The notes under the pieces were generated by a model, which saw nothing but the letters and a program-made list of their open reading frames with translations, had not been told where the DNA came from and did not search any database. Positions 34,163 through 46,600 of a stretch of 64,000 nucleotides of DNA are shown here, one piece after another. Both the position numbers and the translations under genes were made by a program. Source of the stretch: Acanthaster planci (lineage: Eukaryota; Echinodermata; Asteroidea; Valvatida; Acanthasteridae); assembly GCF_001949145.1 (NCBI RefSeq), contig NW_019091514.1:272456-336455 (forward strand), given 5' to 3'. Every line of letters starts with the position of its first letter. The first letter of the stretch is position 1.

Positions 34163-37100
34163 ATTAGGTTTTGTGTTTCATACAAAGGTGTACCAGAAAT
34201 TTTGGTGAGACATTAAAAAAATGTAAACTACAGTGCTTGTACATACTGTACATGTATGCATTTGATACTTTTTGTTAAAGAAATCTAGTTATGCAATACT
34301 TGCACAGGTACCGATAGATCTAGACTTTATGAAAGCACATGTCCAGACTTCCATTTGTCTGCCGGAGGGGCATTGTGCATACCGGTACATGTATGCATTG
34401 GACAAATTGCCCTTGCTTCGGGCCTTACAAATATCAAAATGGCATTACATGTACATGTTCATGCGATCAGAGGAAGCCATAAAGGACTTCTGAAAGTGGC
34501 TTTATGTAGATAAAGAAATGTCATGTGCGATGTGTATGATATAGAGCTACCAAAAGGTAAATGTTAAGGTTGTCATAACTGTCTTGAGAAAAAGTAGGAG
34601 TATTAGTACATTTATATACAAGTACATGTACCGTACCTGGTATGAAATCAACGGCATTTGTTTTATTTTCAGTTTATGTGAATTACTTCGAGCCCTGTAA
34701 GAAATGTCTCCTGATGGTTGGTGTATGCACCGGTACATTAGGACGTTATGAGTAGATGATTTTACTTTGTGCGTAGATGCATGCTGTCTGAACAAGAGAT
34801 GTCACTTTGCCCAGAACAAACGGTGACAGCTTGACGGATGAGGTGTAAATTGTCACCTGTTGTGTGGAAATGGAAAAGCCTCAATGAGAATGAAATATTT
34901 GCAGCTTTGAAGAAGGCAGAAGTTCAACTGATTAAATATTACAGATTTAAAGATGGCATTTCAACTGATTTTTTTATGGCCTTTTGCTTGCGATTGTTAT
35001 ACCTGTATATTTATCAAAATATCAACTCCAGAGGCATTTTTCTGTCAATATACATGTACATGTAGATATATACAGGATCTGCATGTATAGTGTACATGCA
35101 CATGTACCGTATAGTATCAATTTTTCTTAAATCTGCTAGAAATAAACAAGCTTTATGATTATTTGCACCATACCAGAACGAGTTTTCTTGCAAGAGGCGT
35201 TTTCTGTTTCGTCAACCAGCATAAAATTTTAACAGCCCAAGGAATCATTGTTGCATTCATTTCATTTTTCTTCCTTTAGGAAGCTTACTTTGGTACAAAA
35301 CAAGCCTGCAGAGGAATAAAGGAAGCCTAGCACGTGTGAAAAATTATCTTCAGCCAATGTAAAAAAACTGGAAACAAGCGGTTCCCTGTTAGTTTCAGTT
35401 TCATGGGTACCAGTGCTAATATAACACCATTGTCAGTGAAAAAGCTGTACACAGTTGCATGAAAACGTTTCAACTTGCATACACGTACCCATCATGTATA
35501 CATATACATTTAAACTGTACCCGGCATGTAATCACAAAGATGAACAAAGAAATTGACTGGAGCAGGATTCGAATCTGCCACCTCTGGTCAGTGTGCTTGC
35601 TACATATACTGGTATGTACTGCACATGTACGGTACACGCTTTGATGATCACTTTATTTTATGTTGGAATATACCACATGCACATGTATGTATCCCAGCAC
35701 ATGCCTGAAGTTTGTAAGAAGTGAGGTCTGCCTACAAGTGTATACTGTACACGTACTAGGTCTGTACATGTACATTTGTAGTTCATTAAATGTTTGCACC
35801 CAGGTTTATTTTACTTCATAGCAGCCTCAGGGCATCATCATTTGAATCACAAAGTCTCAACTTGACGTTGACCCGTGAGCATATGGGTGCATAATGACTG
35901 CATAAAATAGGGCACGTGGAGCCACGGAGTCTATCAGTATAAGCCCTAGTGCGAATAATTTCAATATTACCTGGACAGATGGTCTCACAGGAATCATCTG
36001 AGCTGATCCAAAATCCCAAAAGAGAGAGGGAAAAATCTCCATATTTTTTCCCTCTGTTGATAACAGACTGCATGCTGGTTGATGGTGACTTATTGGTGTA
36101 AGGGAAAGGAGAAAAGAGGAAATGGTAATGGATGCTTGATGCAAAGATAATCTTCTTGGATTGAGCAGTGACTTGAAAAGCTTTATTTAGCACTTTAAAA
36201 ACTGCCCTTCATGATGAAATAACCTCATTGAGGTCAAAATTGATACCCCTGTACATGTACAGTGTAGTTTGTATTGTCGTAAGGAGAAAGGCTTGCTCCT
36301 GTTCATATTTGACAGTAAATAGACATCTACTTCAGACTGAATTTACACATTACGTACATGTACACATGATGTATGCTCATGCACTGGTGTACTGATACAC
36401 GTGCCGGTACACTTAATGAGACTCCAAACCACAACTTTAAAAATCTTGAGAGGAAAAAAAAATGAGGGTGAAGTTTCCCAGGATTGACTCTTTGTGGATT
36501 TGAGGCAAAATCGCTGTGATAATTGAGAATGCTCTGAAGGGCATGCACATGAAGTATGAATGTGGGAACCAGCCATTGAACTGTACATTGTAGTTTTGCT
36601 CAACTCTTCATGGAAATTTACAGGTAGCTGTTTGTAAAACCTCTTGAGGCTTTTGAATTCAGTGGAAGTTTTTCCCGTTCCAGATTGAGTTAAGATATCC
36701 TGATACCGTACCTTGTTAAGAAATCTTAGCTCAGATTGACAGTCGGGGTTTTTACTAAGAAATACATGTGCAAATGTGAGAAGGGATCCAGTCATTTCAA
36801 ATAGAAAAGGATTCTTTCATATACTTGAAAATCAAGGCTCCAGTTTGAGGTTTCTTGGTACACCACATCTTAACACAGGTTCGAGGAGGCAATATAAAAA
36901 ATAAAAATATTTTTGCAGAATTGAGCCACAAAAGTCGGTGAAGTACATCTCATGATAAGAGCCCTTCGCTTGTACATTACATGTATCTGGTTTCCATTTG
37001 AGAAACAAGTGGTACATTTTTTCCATTTGTTCAGGTACTGAAAATTGTTCCTGCATTGTAAGTCAGACGAGAGGGCTTTCCTTGGGTCAAAACAGTCACC

Positions 37101-40100
37101 CAGTTTACATACATGTACATGTGCAGTTTGAAGTTCATTGAAAATAGAATACACTCTTGATTTTGTGGCTTTTGAAGACAAGAAATATTACAGTTTGAAT
37201 CTGTTCCACCTTAGGCTTTTCCACAATATACACCTATACCGTACATGTACAGTACATTAGCTGTAATCTGTCCATAATGTCAAGTGACTCAAAACATTGC
37301 GAACACACCGCATCTTGTGTACATGTACCATTGTGGTGTATGATTTCACTTACATAAACTGCATGATAAGTACAAAAATACAGGTTGTATTTGAACCGTC
37401 AGTCATACCGGCATGTGTGAACCTGCTGATTAATTGGAGCTATACATGTATCTGAGTAAATTTTACAGGTCTAAGGTACTTGACAACCATTGATTCTTCC
37501 TGTGATCGTGTGGTGGTGACTGCGTTATTGGTAGGGACAGCTTAAGCGGCCATTAGCCCAATTATAGTTATATGATGTCATTTGGATTCTTTTAAAATGC
37601 AAATCAAAAGGCTACTAGATTTCTGGCAAGGCCATTTGTATCTAGTTCATTTGTGGCCGTCAAATTTTGTTGAATTAGACATTACATGGAAATACTAGTA
37701 TTACTCTCTGGTATTCGATTAGTATTTAGATTTTGGTCCAAATGGATATGGCAAATGTCAAAGAAGAATAATGAATCTAACAGGTAAAACTCTCTTTACT
37801 TGTATTCTGGTTTAAAGGTACATGTACATGTAATTTTTTTTTATACATGTACATGTACGCATGCGCTGGTAGGAACAGCAACATACAGAACCCAAAAAAC
37901 GTAGAATAAAATAAATAACATCCCTAAAGTTTAGTGATTTTATCCTTCCTAAATGTGGCCCCAGGAAATTTTTGTGTAATTGTTGTGTCCTGAGAAATAA
38001 ACTTTCCCACCGAGACCAACAGTAGATGCCGTGTTTATCATCTTCCAAACTCTGTGTGAATGTCCTGCGAATTAGGAAGCAGAGTGCGGCCCCAGATTAA
38101 ATTAACTCAGCGTTTACATGTATTTATCTCTTCCCATAGAGGGACAAAAATATCGCCAGTCGCTTGGAGGGTTTTTGCACGGCTCGCGAAGGAGGAAGTC
38201 TAACAGGGGAAAATCGTCAGCGGGTGATAAATAACCTCCTTTGCATCCTCCTGCCTTGACATTAATAATCTTGCCATCTTTAAGGTCAGTCCTCATCAGT
38301 AGTCCAGTGGATGGTAATTCCCCATCACCCTGAGTTGCAATTATTTCTCAGTTGAATGCTCCTCATCGCGGCACTGTGTTCCCCCGTCTCGCTTGGGCCT
38401 GATACATCCTGTGTTTGCCTACCAGTTCAGATGTAATAATTCCATGTGTTTGATTTTAAAGATTGCGTGCAAAAGTATTCATTGAAAATGATTAACATTA
38501 TTGGAATAATTTTGAAACAACTGGTACATGTATGAAAATAACATACATGTTCTGTCTGCAGTGTACACTACATGTACCGTAGTGTGCATATTAATAACTC
38601 CCCTGGCATTTAATTAGAAATGAAGCAGCGTAACCTGGTGATAAAAGTAATATTTGTTTAACTGATGGGACTGAAACCTTTGTCTGCTAAACCTATAACA
38701 CTTCTGCATTTGAACACATACCGTAGTCCACAGCAGGCTTTCAAGAATTCCTAATTTCCCAGCTTCTAATTTTCATACGTTTTTTGAATTTCCTACTTCA
38801 GAATCAGTAGGAGAGGTGTTATTTGAACAGATATTGCCTGCCTTATCTTGTAAAATAAAACTAACTTCCCGAGGTGATCCATAGAGCATTCTGTTCTATT
38901 CTGATATCCTGATATTAGGGTTGCATACTTTTGTGTATCACACAACGAAGGGCATGGTGAAAAGAATGGAGAGTTGTCAGTGGAAATCCCAGGCAAGGCC
39001 AAGGGTCGGTTGGAGGGAGGAGAACCAAAACAAAGAGGCAACAAAATTTTGACGAAAGGCAGTTTTTTTTTTAAAATTTCATTTCCCTCCAATTCAAAAA
39101 CACATAAAAAAACAAAAAGGGTAACCTCACCCCTCAGAAAGGCCATATCAGGTTACATGTCTGCATGTATGTACGTGAGTAAAGTTTGAAGGGACGTTTT
39201 AGCCCCCCCCAAAAAATTTGGATCTGGATCCACCCGTGATTCCAGGTGGTATACATAGATGTGATGTGTACCATGCTCAACATCCAAAGGGAATTCTGGC
39301 ACTAGTCAGCGGATAGATTAAGACTACAGATGTATATATATGTACTAGAACATGCCAACTGAGGCTCATGACGAAATCTACATAAAAAAGGATAGCTACC
39401 ACTACTCCTGAGACCTGCAAAAGTCTAAGTACACATATATGTACAATTTTTGTCATCCAAATCCTACTTTTTTCGATATGCTTTCCTGAAGCCTCTTCAG
39501 TGACCTCTGAAGAGCTGCCGGTAAGAGTGATGTTTGTTTACATATTAAAGTGTTCACAGTATGTACATGTAAATTGCATGCAGTGACTGTGCAGGTCATG
39601 ATTAATTCAGCTGGCGTGTCTGAAATTCATCTGGTGAGCTATTGATTAATACCTGAAATAATTGCCATGCAGATTTAGCTTCAACCACTCAGCGTTACTG
39701 GTGCATGCATGCACCTTGCGTAGGGGTAAGATGTAGCGGACACTCTTGCCCACTTGACCACACTGCGATCTCTGTGAGGCTGGCCCGCTTCGGCGAAGTT
39801 GAATGTTCCACATTAACGACAAATGATTACCGCTTGACGAACGGCATTGCAGTATTTATAGCACTGCACGGTGGGTGAGAGGAATATCGTGCCTTGACGT
39901 GGGCCCTCCGAGGATGTTATTGCAAAGGAAAGAAGCTGGGGGATTCCGTTGGGTGTTAGGCTGTTTGTAAGGTATCTCCAATACTGTACAATATAATCAT
40001 TTCATACATTGCAAGTGTGCCAATGTGTAAGTCAGTAGTACGTGAATAATTTGTTAATGCCTTCTTCCACGAGAGAGGAGGCATTTCTCTGTCATGTGTT

Positions 40101-40224
40101 CGAGGCACATGCACCTTTCATAATGTCTATGTGTATATTATTTAGGTCAAAGACTTTAGGGAGTGTGTAAGTCAAGTGCTTTCTAGAGAAAATGCAGAAT
40201 GTAAAGATTAGAGAGATTTGAGTG
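34163..40224. other. Non-coding stretch with possible conserved blocks
   Basis: No exon was recognised. A second tRNA-like B box on the minus strand (AGATTCGAATCC, 35576-35565) hints at another SINE remnant. Blocks at about 38080-38400 and 39690-39920 are less AT-rich, lack TACATG words and contain CpGs, so they could be regulatory. No function can be shown from sequence alone. Confidence 0.35.
35565..35600 (-). repeat. Isolated tRNA-like T-arm, possible SINE remnant
   Basis: The minus strand carries CAGAGGTGGCAGATTCGAAT and then CCTGCTCC, close to the variable loop and T-arm of a tRNA (B box nearly perfect). A matching A box and acceptor 5' strand were not found, so it is not called as a tRNA gene. 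Confidence 0.35.
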
Positions 40225-40297
40225 TTAAAACCCTAACCGCCTAGGGTGTGGGTAAAATCATATTGAAATCAGAGGATTTGTGGGACTATTAGGGATA
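40225..40297 (+). mobile_element. TTAA-ended miniature element, copy 3
   Basis: Starts TTAAAACCCTAACCGCCTAG and continues with GTGTGGGTAAAATCATATTG, AAATCAGAGGATTTGTGGGA and CTATTAGGGATA. It aligns along its whole length with the copy at 40574-40649 and with the minus strand of 3101-3166. The terminal inverted repeats are slightly decayed. Confidence 0.65.
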
Positions 40298-40573
40298 GGC
40301 CAAGGTCCAGAGAGTTAGAAGGGAAGGTCTACACTGTAGACAGGATGAAAAATATTCTCGATAACCCCCTTTTATCGATTCATGGTAAAAGGTTTTATTC
40401 TCAGCGAAGGGGCATTTGATGGGGGGCCTGGTGTTTCCCATTCCTGGTTGGACCCGGTGTTGCCCTTTATTAAAACTAGAACAATTGACAATTCAGCCTG
40501 TATGCCCTATCTCTGGTATCCGGAATAAAACACTCCTCTCTGGCTGTGGCATAAAACACAAGAGAATAATGCT

Positions 40574-40649
40574 TTAACCCTAACCCCCAAGGATGTACAT
40601 GTACATAAAATTGTATTGAAATTGGAGGATTTGGGACTGTTAGGGTTAA
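40574..40649 (+). mobile_element. TTAA-ended miniature element, copy 4 (best preserved)
   Basis: A 76-base unit with perfect outer inverted repeats TTAACCCTAAC and GTTAGGGTTAA. The interior reads CCCCAAGGATGTACATGTAC, then ATAAAATTGTATTGAAATTG, then GAGGATTTGGGACT. It includes two CATG/GTAC palindromic words. The element is non-coding. TTAA may be target duplication plus terminus, as in piggyBac and Kolobok elements. Confidence 0.7.
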
Positions 40650-43495
40650 TGAATCCAAAACTGCTTTTCAAGAAGCATGCAGATTGATGCAAATGTGGTT
40701 TTTTGATCACATTCAAGTTCATACATGTGGTTTTCTTACGTGTAAATGTACATCGCAGTATTTTTGTCGTAGATGTCATTTTATTGAAAAAAGGGAAGAA
40801 GTACAGTGTACTGCCTGTACCAATGCTATTTACATGTAAATGAAAGTGAACTGCACAGAAGTGATGCACGGATCGACTGACATGCATGTACCCCTAGCTG
40901 ACCACATGTTAGTTTAGCACTGGGACATGTTTAACACATGAGGAATAAATTTACGTCAAGGATTGAACTCTCGCCAGTTTTCAACAGGAATAAATTATGC
41001 TACAGGTAAGCACGCTATGGCTTTGGTAAGGTTAGACACATTCACAGTACGTACGCTTGACATTAGTCATAACAATTAATGTCCTGGATGTCTGAAAATT
41101 TTAATTACTGGGCCTACCAATCTGTACAGTGTACAAAGAGTTAGTAGCAGAACAATAATTAGTCCTTTTTGTTTTTACTGAAATTAACCCTGAAGAAATC
41201 CAACAGTGCCTGACACTATAGTGAGTTTGGTATGGTATGGCACATGCTCCTAGTGTCTAACAGTAGCCCAAAATTAGACATGTATAGTGTGTGTGACATG
41301 TACATGTATTTCGGAATCTTCCATGTTTGGGCGGGGGGAGGGAGGACGAGTGGGCTAGGGCCCCCCCCCCGGCAGAAGCTGCCCTCTATCAGTACAAAGC
41401 ATAACCATAAGAAACATCTCAAAACATCATCTGAATGTGCCACTAACATCAGATTCTGAATGATGTGAGCGATCACATTCGTGTTGGTCTGGGCCAACGT
41501 TCAATTTAAAAAAAGTTTGCCATACTATGATTTATTTTCCCCATAAACTCAGGGTTCCACGTGCTATATATTTTATTCTTGTGATGTGCCCCCCCTTAGC
41601 TGATACCGTGGCTCCCCATAATGCCTGCAGTGGCGACAGGGCTGCCCATGTTGAATTTCACCAGTACATGTACATGCACATTGTACTGTACATGTGTGTG
41701 AGGAGATATAAACTGGGAAAACAACATCAGCCTTAGTTTTGTGTATAAATCACTAAAACCGTGACCTGATATGCTTTATTCCAATGCAAATTACCCTTAC
41801 AAATTTTTGGATACTCGTATATTTTGGGATATTCATCCCTCGTAGAAATATAAATTCTTGTGAGTGGACATGACTTTGATTATACCGGAACCAGCTCTGC
41901 AGCATGCTTGTAGCCTTGTACACTGTACATGTACTTGGATACTGTAGCTGAACGTTTTCCAGGGCCCATTTATAATCTTTGCCTACATGTAGATCAATTC
42001 TGGACTGGAATCGGATTAAAAAAGAAGACAGGCCGATTCATCTCTTGATGAAAGAATACCTTAAGAAATAAGCCACTGAATAAACCGCCATGTATGTGAA
42101 TGTATAATGCATATGTACATGTACGTATTCCATTAGTCATACCGGTACGAGTACAAGTTTTGATGCTTGAGAATGCACATACAATATGTAATGCTCTGTG
42201 TTTGAAATTCTCCTCTTCGTCAAAACCGGTCAAATTTCCCATATGTGTCTGTGTACTGGGGGAAATCAAGTGGAAGGAATTTTTGACTGTTTTTGATGGT
42301 TACAGCAAAAGGAGGGTTAAAGGCTGGTTCAGTATATTGTATTTGGCATGAAAGCACACATGAATAGCGGTTTGTATTTAAGGCAAAGGTGAGTGTGAAA
42401 GTACTTTGCAGCAGTATTTGCTCAAATTGAAGTGTTCGTCTTTTGGAATTTTCAGTAAGAATATTTTGATCCAACATCACAATTTCATGTTCGGCTTTCA
42501 TGTTGTTTGGCTCTGTTGCCGAGTACGAAAGCAACATTTAAGCCCCTCACGTAGGAACTTTGTGTATCATCCAAAATCTTTCCAATAGGAGGAAACCATT
42601 GACACTTTCTTTTTGTCAAAAATTGGTTCGTTTGATCTCATCTCTCAATTGATAATACCTGGTCTATCAGCAGTCCTGAATCAATAAATAAAAAACAGTT
42701 AAAGTAAAGAAAATACACTGTAGAATATATCTTTGTTAACATTAGGGTCCTGCATACATGTATAATACATGTACACAGTAATGTACATGTAGGCCCACTA
42801 ATGAATGCTTCCAATGTGGGCCAACATGTACATCACTGATTTATGGATGCATTACAGTACATGTACTGTATGTACTCATTCAAAATGCCAGGAGAACAAA
42901 ATACATAAAACTTGCTTTGAGTATTTTGGAGATTAAATTAGGTTTAACTTTTGTGTGTTTATGAGCCGGTATGGTCCGAAACTCTGTAAGCCTGTGAATG
43001 CTTTGAAATAGATTTCGATAGATTTCAAGTGAATCACTGCAAAATGGAACCAGTTTTACTGAAGTACCGGCAAGATGCACTAATTAAAAAATAGTCTTTA
43101 TGAAAGTGAATCTCATACAAGTGCAAGCCTTTATATTCAAATGACAAGAAACTGCAGACATTTGTAAAATGTTATATCGAATAGTAGAACTTCATCTATC
43201 CAACCATACTGGTACATCAAAGACCTTCTTAGTGCAAGCCTGCATTAAAGTTACTGTGAACAGTTAAACTGTGAACAATTCATACAGTTGGAGGTTATGG
43301 ACCATGGGCCTTGGGGTTTTGCTGTGCCTGCAGTCAACAGTCTGTTATGGTGACCACTCAAGTGTACAATGCACAGGTGTTAGCAACTGGTGACAGGCAG
43401 GAGAGCATTTAGCACCTCATCATCCCCTATTACCCCATATCATTACACTGGCTAATTGTTGTGTAACAGCTGCTGGGTACTGTAAACAAGATCCA
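40650..43495. other. Non-coding stretch, TACATGTA-dense
   Basis: No gene or clear element was recognised. G-rich and C-rich runs lie near 41331-41371. Confidence 0.4.
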
Positions 43496-43650
43496 GTGTT
43501 GTGGTCTAGACCTCTGAAGACCTGGGTCACAAGATCATGACCAGTACAAGACCTCCCGTCTGAAATCCAGTCACAGGCTAACTAAATAGACTTCAGCAAA
43601 AGAATTGTCATTGTTGACCCTGTTACTTGTGTCCAGTCTTGTGACCAAGG
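43496..43650. mobile_element. Second, diverged copy of the CAAGACC inverted-repeat element
   Basis: The words AGTGTTGTGGTCTAGAC, GTCACAAGATCATGACC and GTACAAGACC appear on the left. On the right is ACCCTGTTACTTGTG, identical over 15 bases to the stretch at 21026-21040, followed by CAGTCTTGTGACCAAGG. CCTGGGTCACAAG at 43521-43533 is inverted as CTTGTGACCAAGG at 43638-43650 (12 of 13). This copy lacks the expanded minisatellite. Confidence 0.55.
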
Positions 43651-46600
43651 CGTCATGGCTTGTAGAAATCAGATGAGATTCATAAAGTGTCTTCCAAAAA
43701 GAAAAGGTTTGTGTTAATGGATAGCTGTCAGGGTTCCGTCAAAAAGGAATCAACCATAAATACATGTACATGTAGGTACGGTACACTTGCATCTTTTGAT
43801 CATGCTTTGGTTCAACAAGATTATGAACCTGAATTTTATATGTGACTTTTGCGCTCACCATGCATTCGTTTACTACAGGAAATAAAATAGGAATGGTCAA
43901 CAAACCTTGAATTTATGGGAAATACACGTACTTAATTTATACATCAGATGATTATTGCGATATAAGACATATTCACTGTGACGGATGTTCTTGTTGCCAC
44001 ATTAACAATGTACTTGGAAATGGTAATGTACATATATACTGTGTATTGAAACCACTTTTGTAGATGTGACACAGTGCAAGAAATGAGATTTTTTGATGGA
44101 GGGGGCTGTACACGTACATGTATGTACACGTCATCGTAATGCTTTCTCGTCCAACGATCACAATCATTGACATGTCCACTAGAATCAATCTTTATCTGTG
44201 GTTCTTATTTTTGGATGGCCAGTTCCATTACATCTCCTGGTTTGGTGCACATTAGCAACTACATATAAAAACTTGAGGACAGACATGTTGGGCTCTAAAT
44301 GGTGCATTGTAGAGCATTGACCTCAACATCAGACTAGGCTACAAATATCGGTTATGTGGACTGCACATTACCGGTCCCTCAATGTCTGTGTGCATGAAAA
44401 TATGAAGAAAATTGATAGAGTATTCTTGATAATGGTGTCTTGAGCCCATCTGGCAACCTCTCTGCAGCACAAACTAGTCTTTACCGCAAGTCATTTCTGT
44501 TAACTTAGCACCAAGAATATCTTGTATTTTAATAATTAGGGCACTTCAACCGAAGAAACCTGTTGGTAGAAGACAGAGGTGTACTGGTACATGCTATACA
44601 CAAATGTGCCATATTAAGATGAGTGGAAATTGAGAAGAAAATCACAGAACCAGGTAAGAACTGGCAAGCAGATAAACATAATGCTGCTTAGGGCTAAAAA
44701 CATCGTCAAGATGGAAAATGAAACAAGCACTGCCAAGGAGATGGTAAATTCAGAGAGGGCATACCCAGTTTATTTTTGGGGGGGGGGAGGGAGAGAGGGA
44801 AGAGGCAGAGATGCATTTTCTCTCTTTCTTTTGCTCTCATACTTGCTATTTCGTGGCTCTAAAGGAACCAGGAAATAGAAATATTTTTTTAAATTTTACT
44901 AAAAACCCTTGAAATTGCATCTTTGGGTTTCAATGAACCTCATTTTAAATGTTTGTTTTGCAATTTTAACCCTTATTTTGATGTTTTTTTGTTTTTATGC
45001 TAATGCACATTTGCATATTCATGAGCAGAACTACATGCCATCCAAGGCACTTGAATTTCAATGTTGCACTGATTTGTGCACAGAACCACTGCTATGGCAG
45101 ATTGTATTTCCTTTTCCATAGAAATGTTCCCAGATAGCAAATTTGGGATTCACAATTTGAACATAAAAACATGCAACCTGAACCAAGTCTTCCTGGATTT
45201 ACATCAAAGCAAAAGCTCCCACACCTGTCCAGAAATGCTTGGTCAATTTTTAATGTTTGAAAAAGTGCGCCGTTTGGTTCACAAACTCAAAAAAGATGTC
45301 AAACAGTCTCCATACATGGAAGAAGAGTACAGAGATACACAAAAAGTGATTCGAAGAAAAATTCATTTCCTGGATCCTTTAATTAACCCAACAAGGCTAC
45401 CGGTAAATCCTCCCATGATTTTTACTCACACCCTCTAAGTACTGGTACATCTTGAAACAGAATTAGGGTGAACTTAAAAGACAGAACTTTGTGATACTCC
45501 CTGATAAAAAATGGTTGGGTTCAACCCCAATTTCAGTTTCCCCTTTTTGTAAATGCCCGGTCCTCCGCCCAGTTTTGTAAATGCTAATTCACCGTACCAC
45601 TGCAAGGTACGTGTACATGTACCATATGGTATAGTACAAAACAAGGGCATACTTTTATGGCTTTAATTGGAAACAGTTATTTATTTCTTATGTGGAGATC
45701 ATCAAGTTTCCAGGCAATTTTTAGATACAAAACTTTTTGTACAATCTTTATCAGCAACTGGTCAACGAAACATTGTTGCTCTCTGTTCCAAAAAATTTCC
45801 TCAGAATTGGCAAAGAAAGTTGCAGTTAATACAGGGCTCTAATACCAGTGTGTCCCTGATGAACATTTTATGTATTTTAAATGTCAAAATTACTTTAAAA
45901 ATCTATTGCTCATAATGCGTTGGTACATGTAGCAGTGTACGTATGTCTGGTAGGCATTACTCACACGTCAGCTCCACAGCAACCAAATATTGATAGAATT
46001 TTACATGTTTAAAGGTAACAAAACAGTTTGGCTTGTGTACATGTAGGCCTCGTTTAGCATGGTATAAAAAGTACAAGGAACTGGTCAGAGCAGTTTGCCA
46101 GGGTAATTTTAGCTCCCTGTCCTGACGTTGTATTGATTTTAATCTCGCATCCTCTGGAGCAATGAACATTGTGACCATTCATGTGGAAAATTGGACAAAG
46201 AAAGGCTATTGTGCAAGTTATAATAAGCAAAATTAATATTTGCATCAAAGCCCTGGCACTAAGTATGCACGGGTATACAGGTGTGGCTGTGCATGGTGTG
46301 CAGTGTGTGTTCGTGCAATAAAAGAACGCAATGAATTTTAGAAATATGAGCAACGAATGCCAGAAAGAGGCATTGTGAATTTGTGTTTCCCATTAGTAGG
46401 CCTACCGGGTATTCTTTAGAGAATCAGGCATACAGGTGTACAATGTACATGTACATGTCTGGATACATGTATGGTGTATGTACTGCATGTACATGTACAT
46501 GTGATACATAAATGATCAACAGATCAGGTTTTACCAGGTACTCTGTACATTTGCAAGAAAAATCATACATAGGTTTGGTTTTTGTGGTTTTTGCTATGAA

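Noticed and set aside
35540-35640. tRNA gene on the minus strand
   Set aside because: The T-arm is good, but there is no matching acceptor stem, D-arm or A box.
36343-36795. 150-codon minus-strand ORF
   Set aside because: No domain or family resemblance. It overlaps TACATG motifs and other frames, so it is judged chance.
45076-45438. 120-codon ORF (EMFPDSKFGIHNLN...)
   Set aside because: It has a protein-like look but no family resemblance, no splice sites that decide it, and no neighbours. It could be a transposon remnant and is left unannotated.
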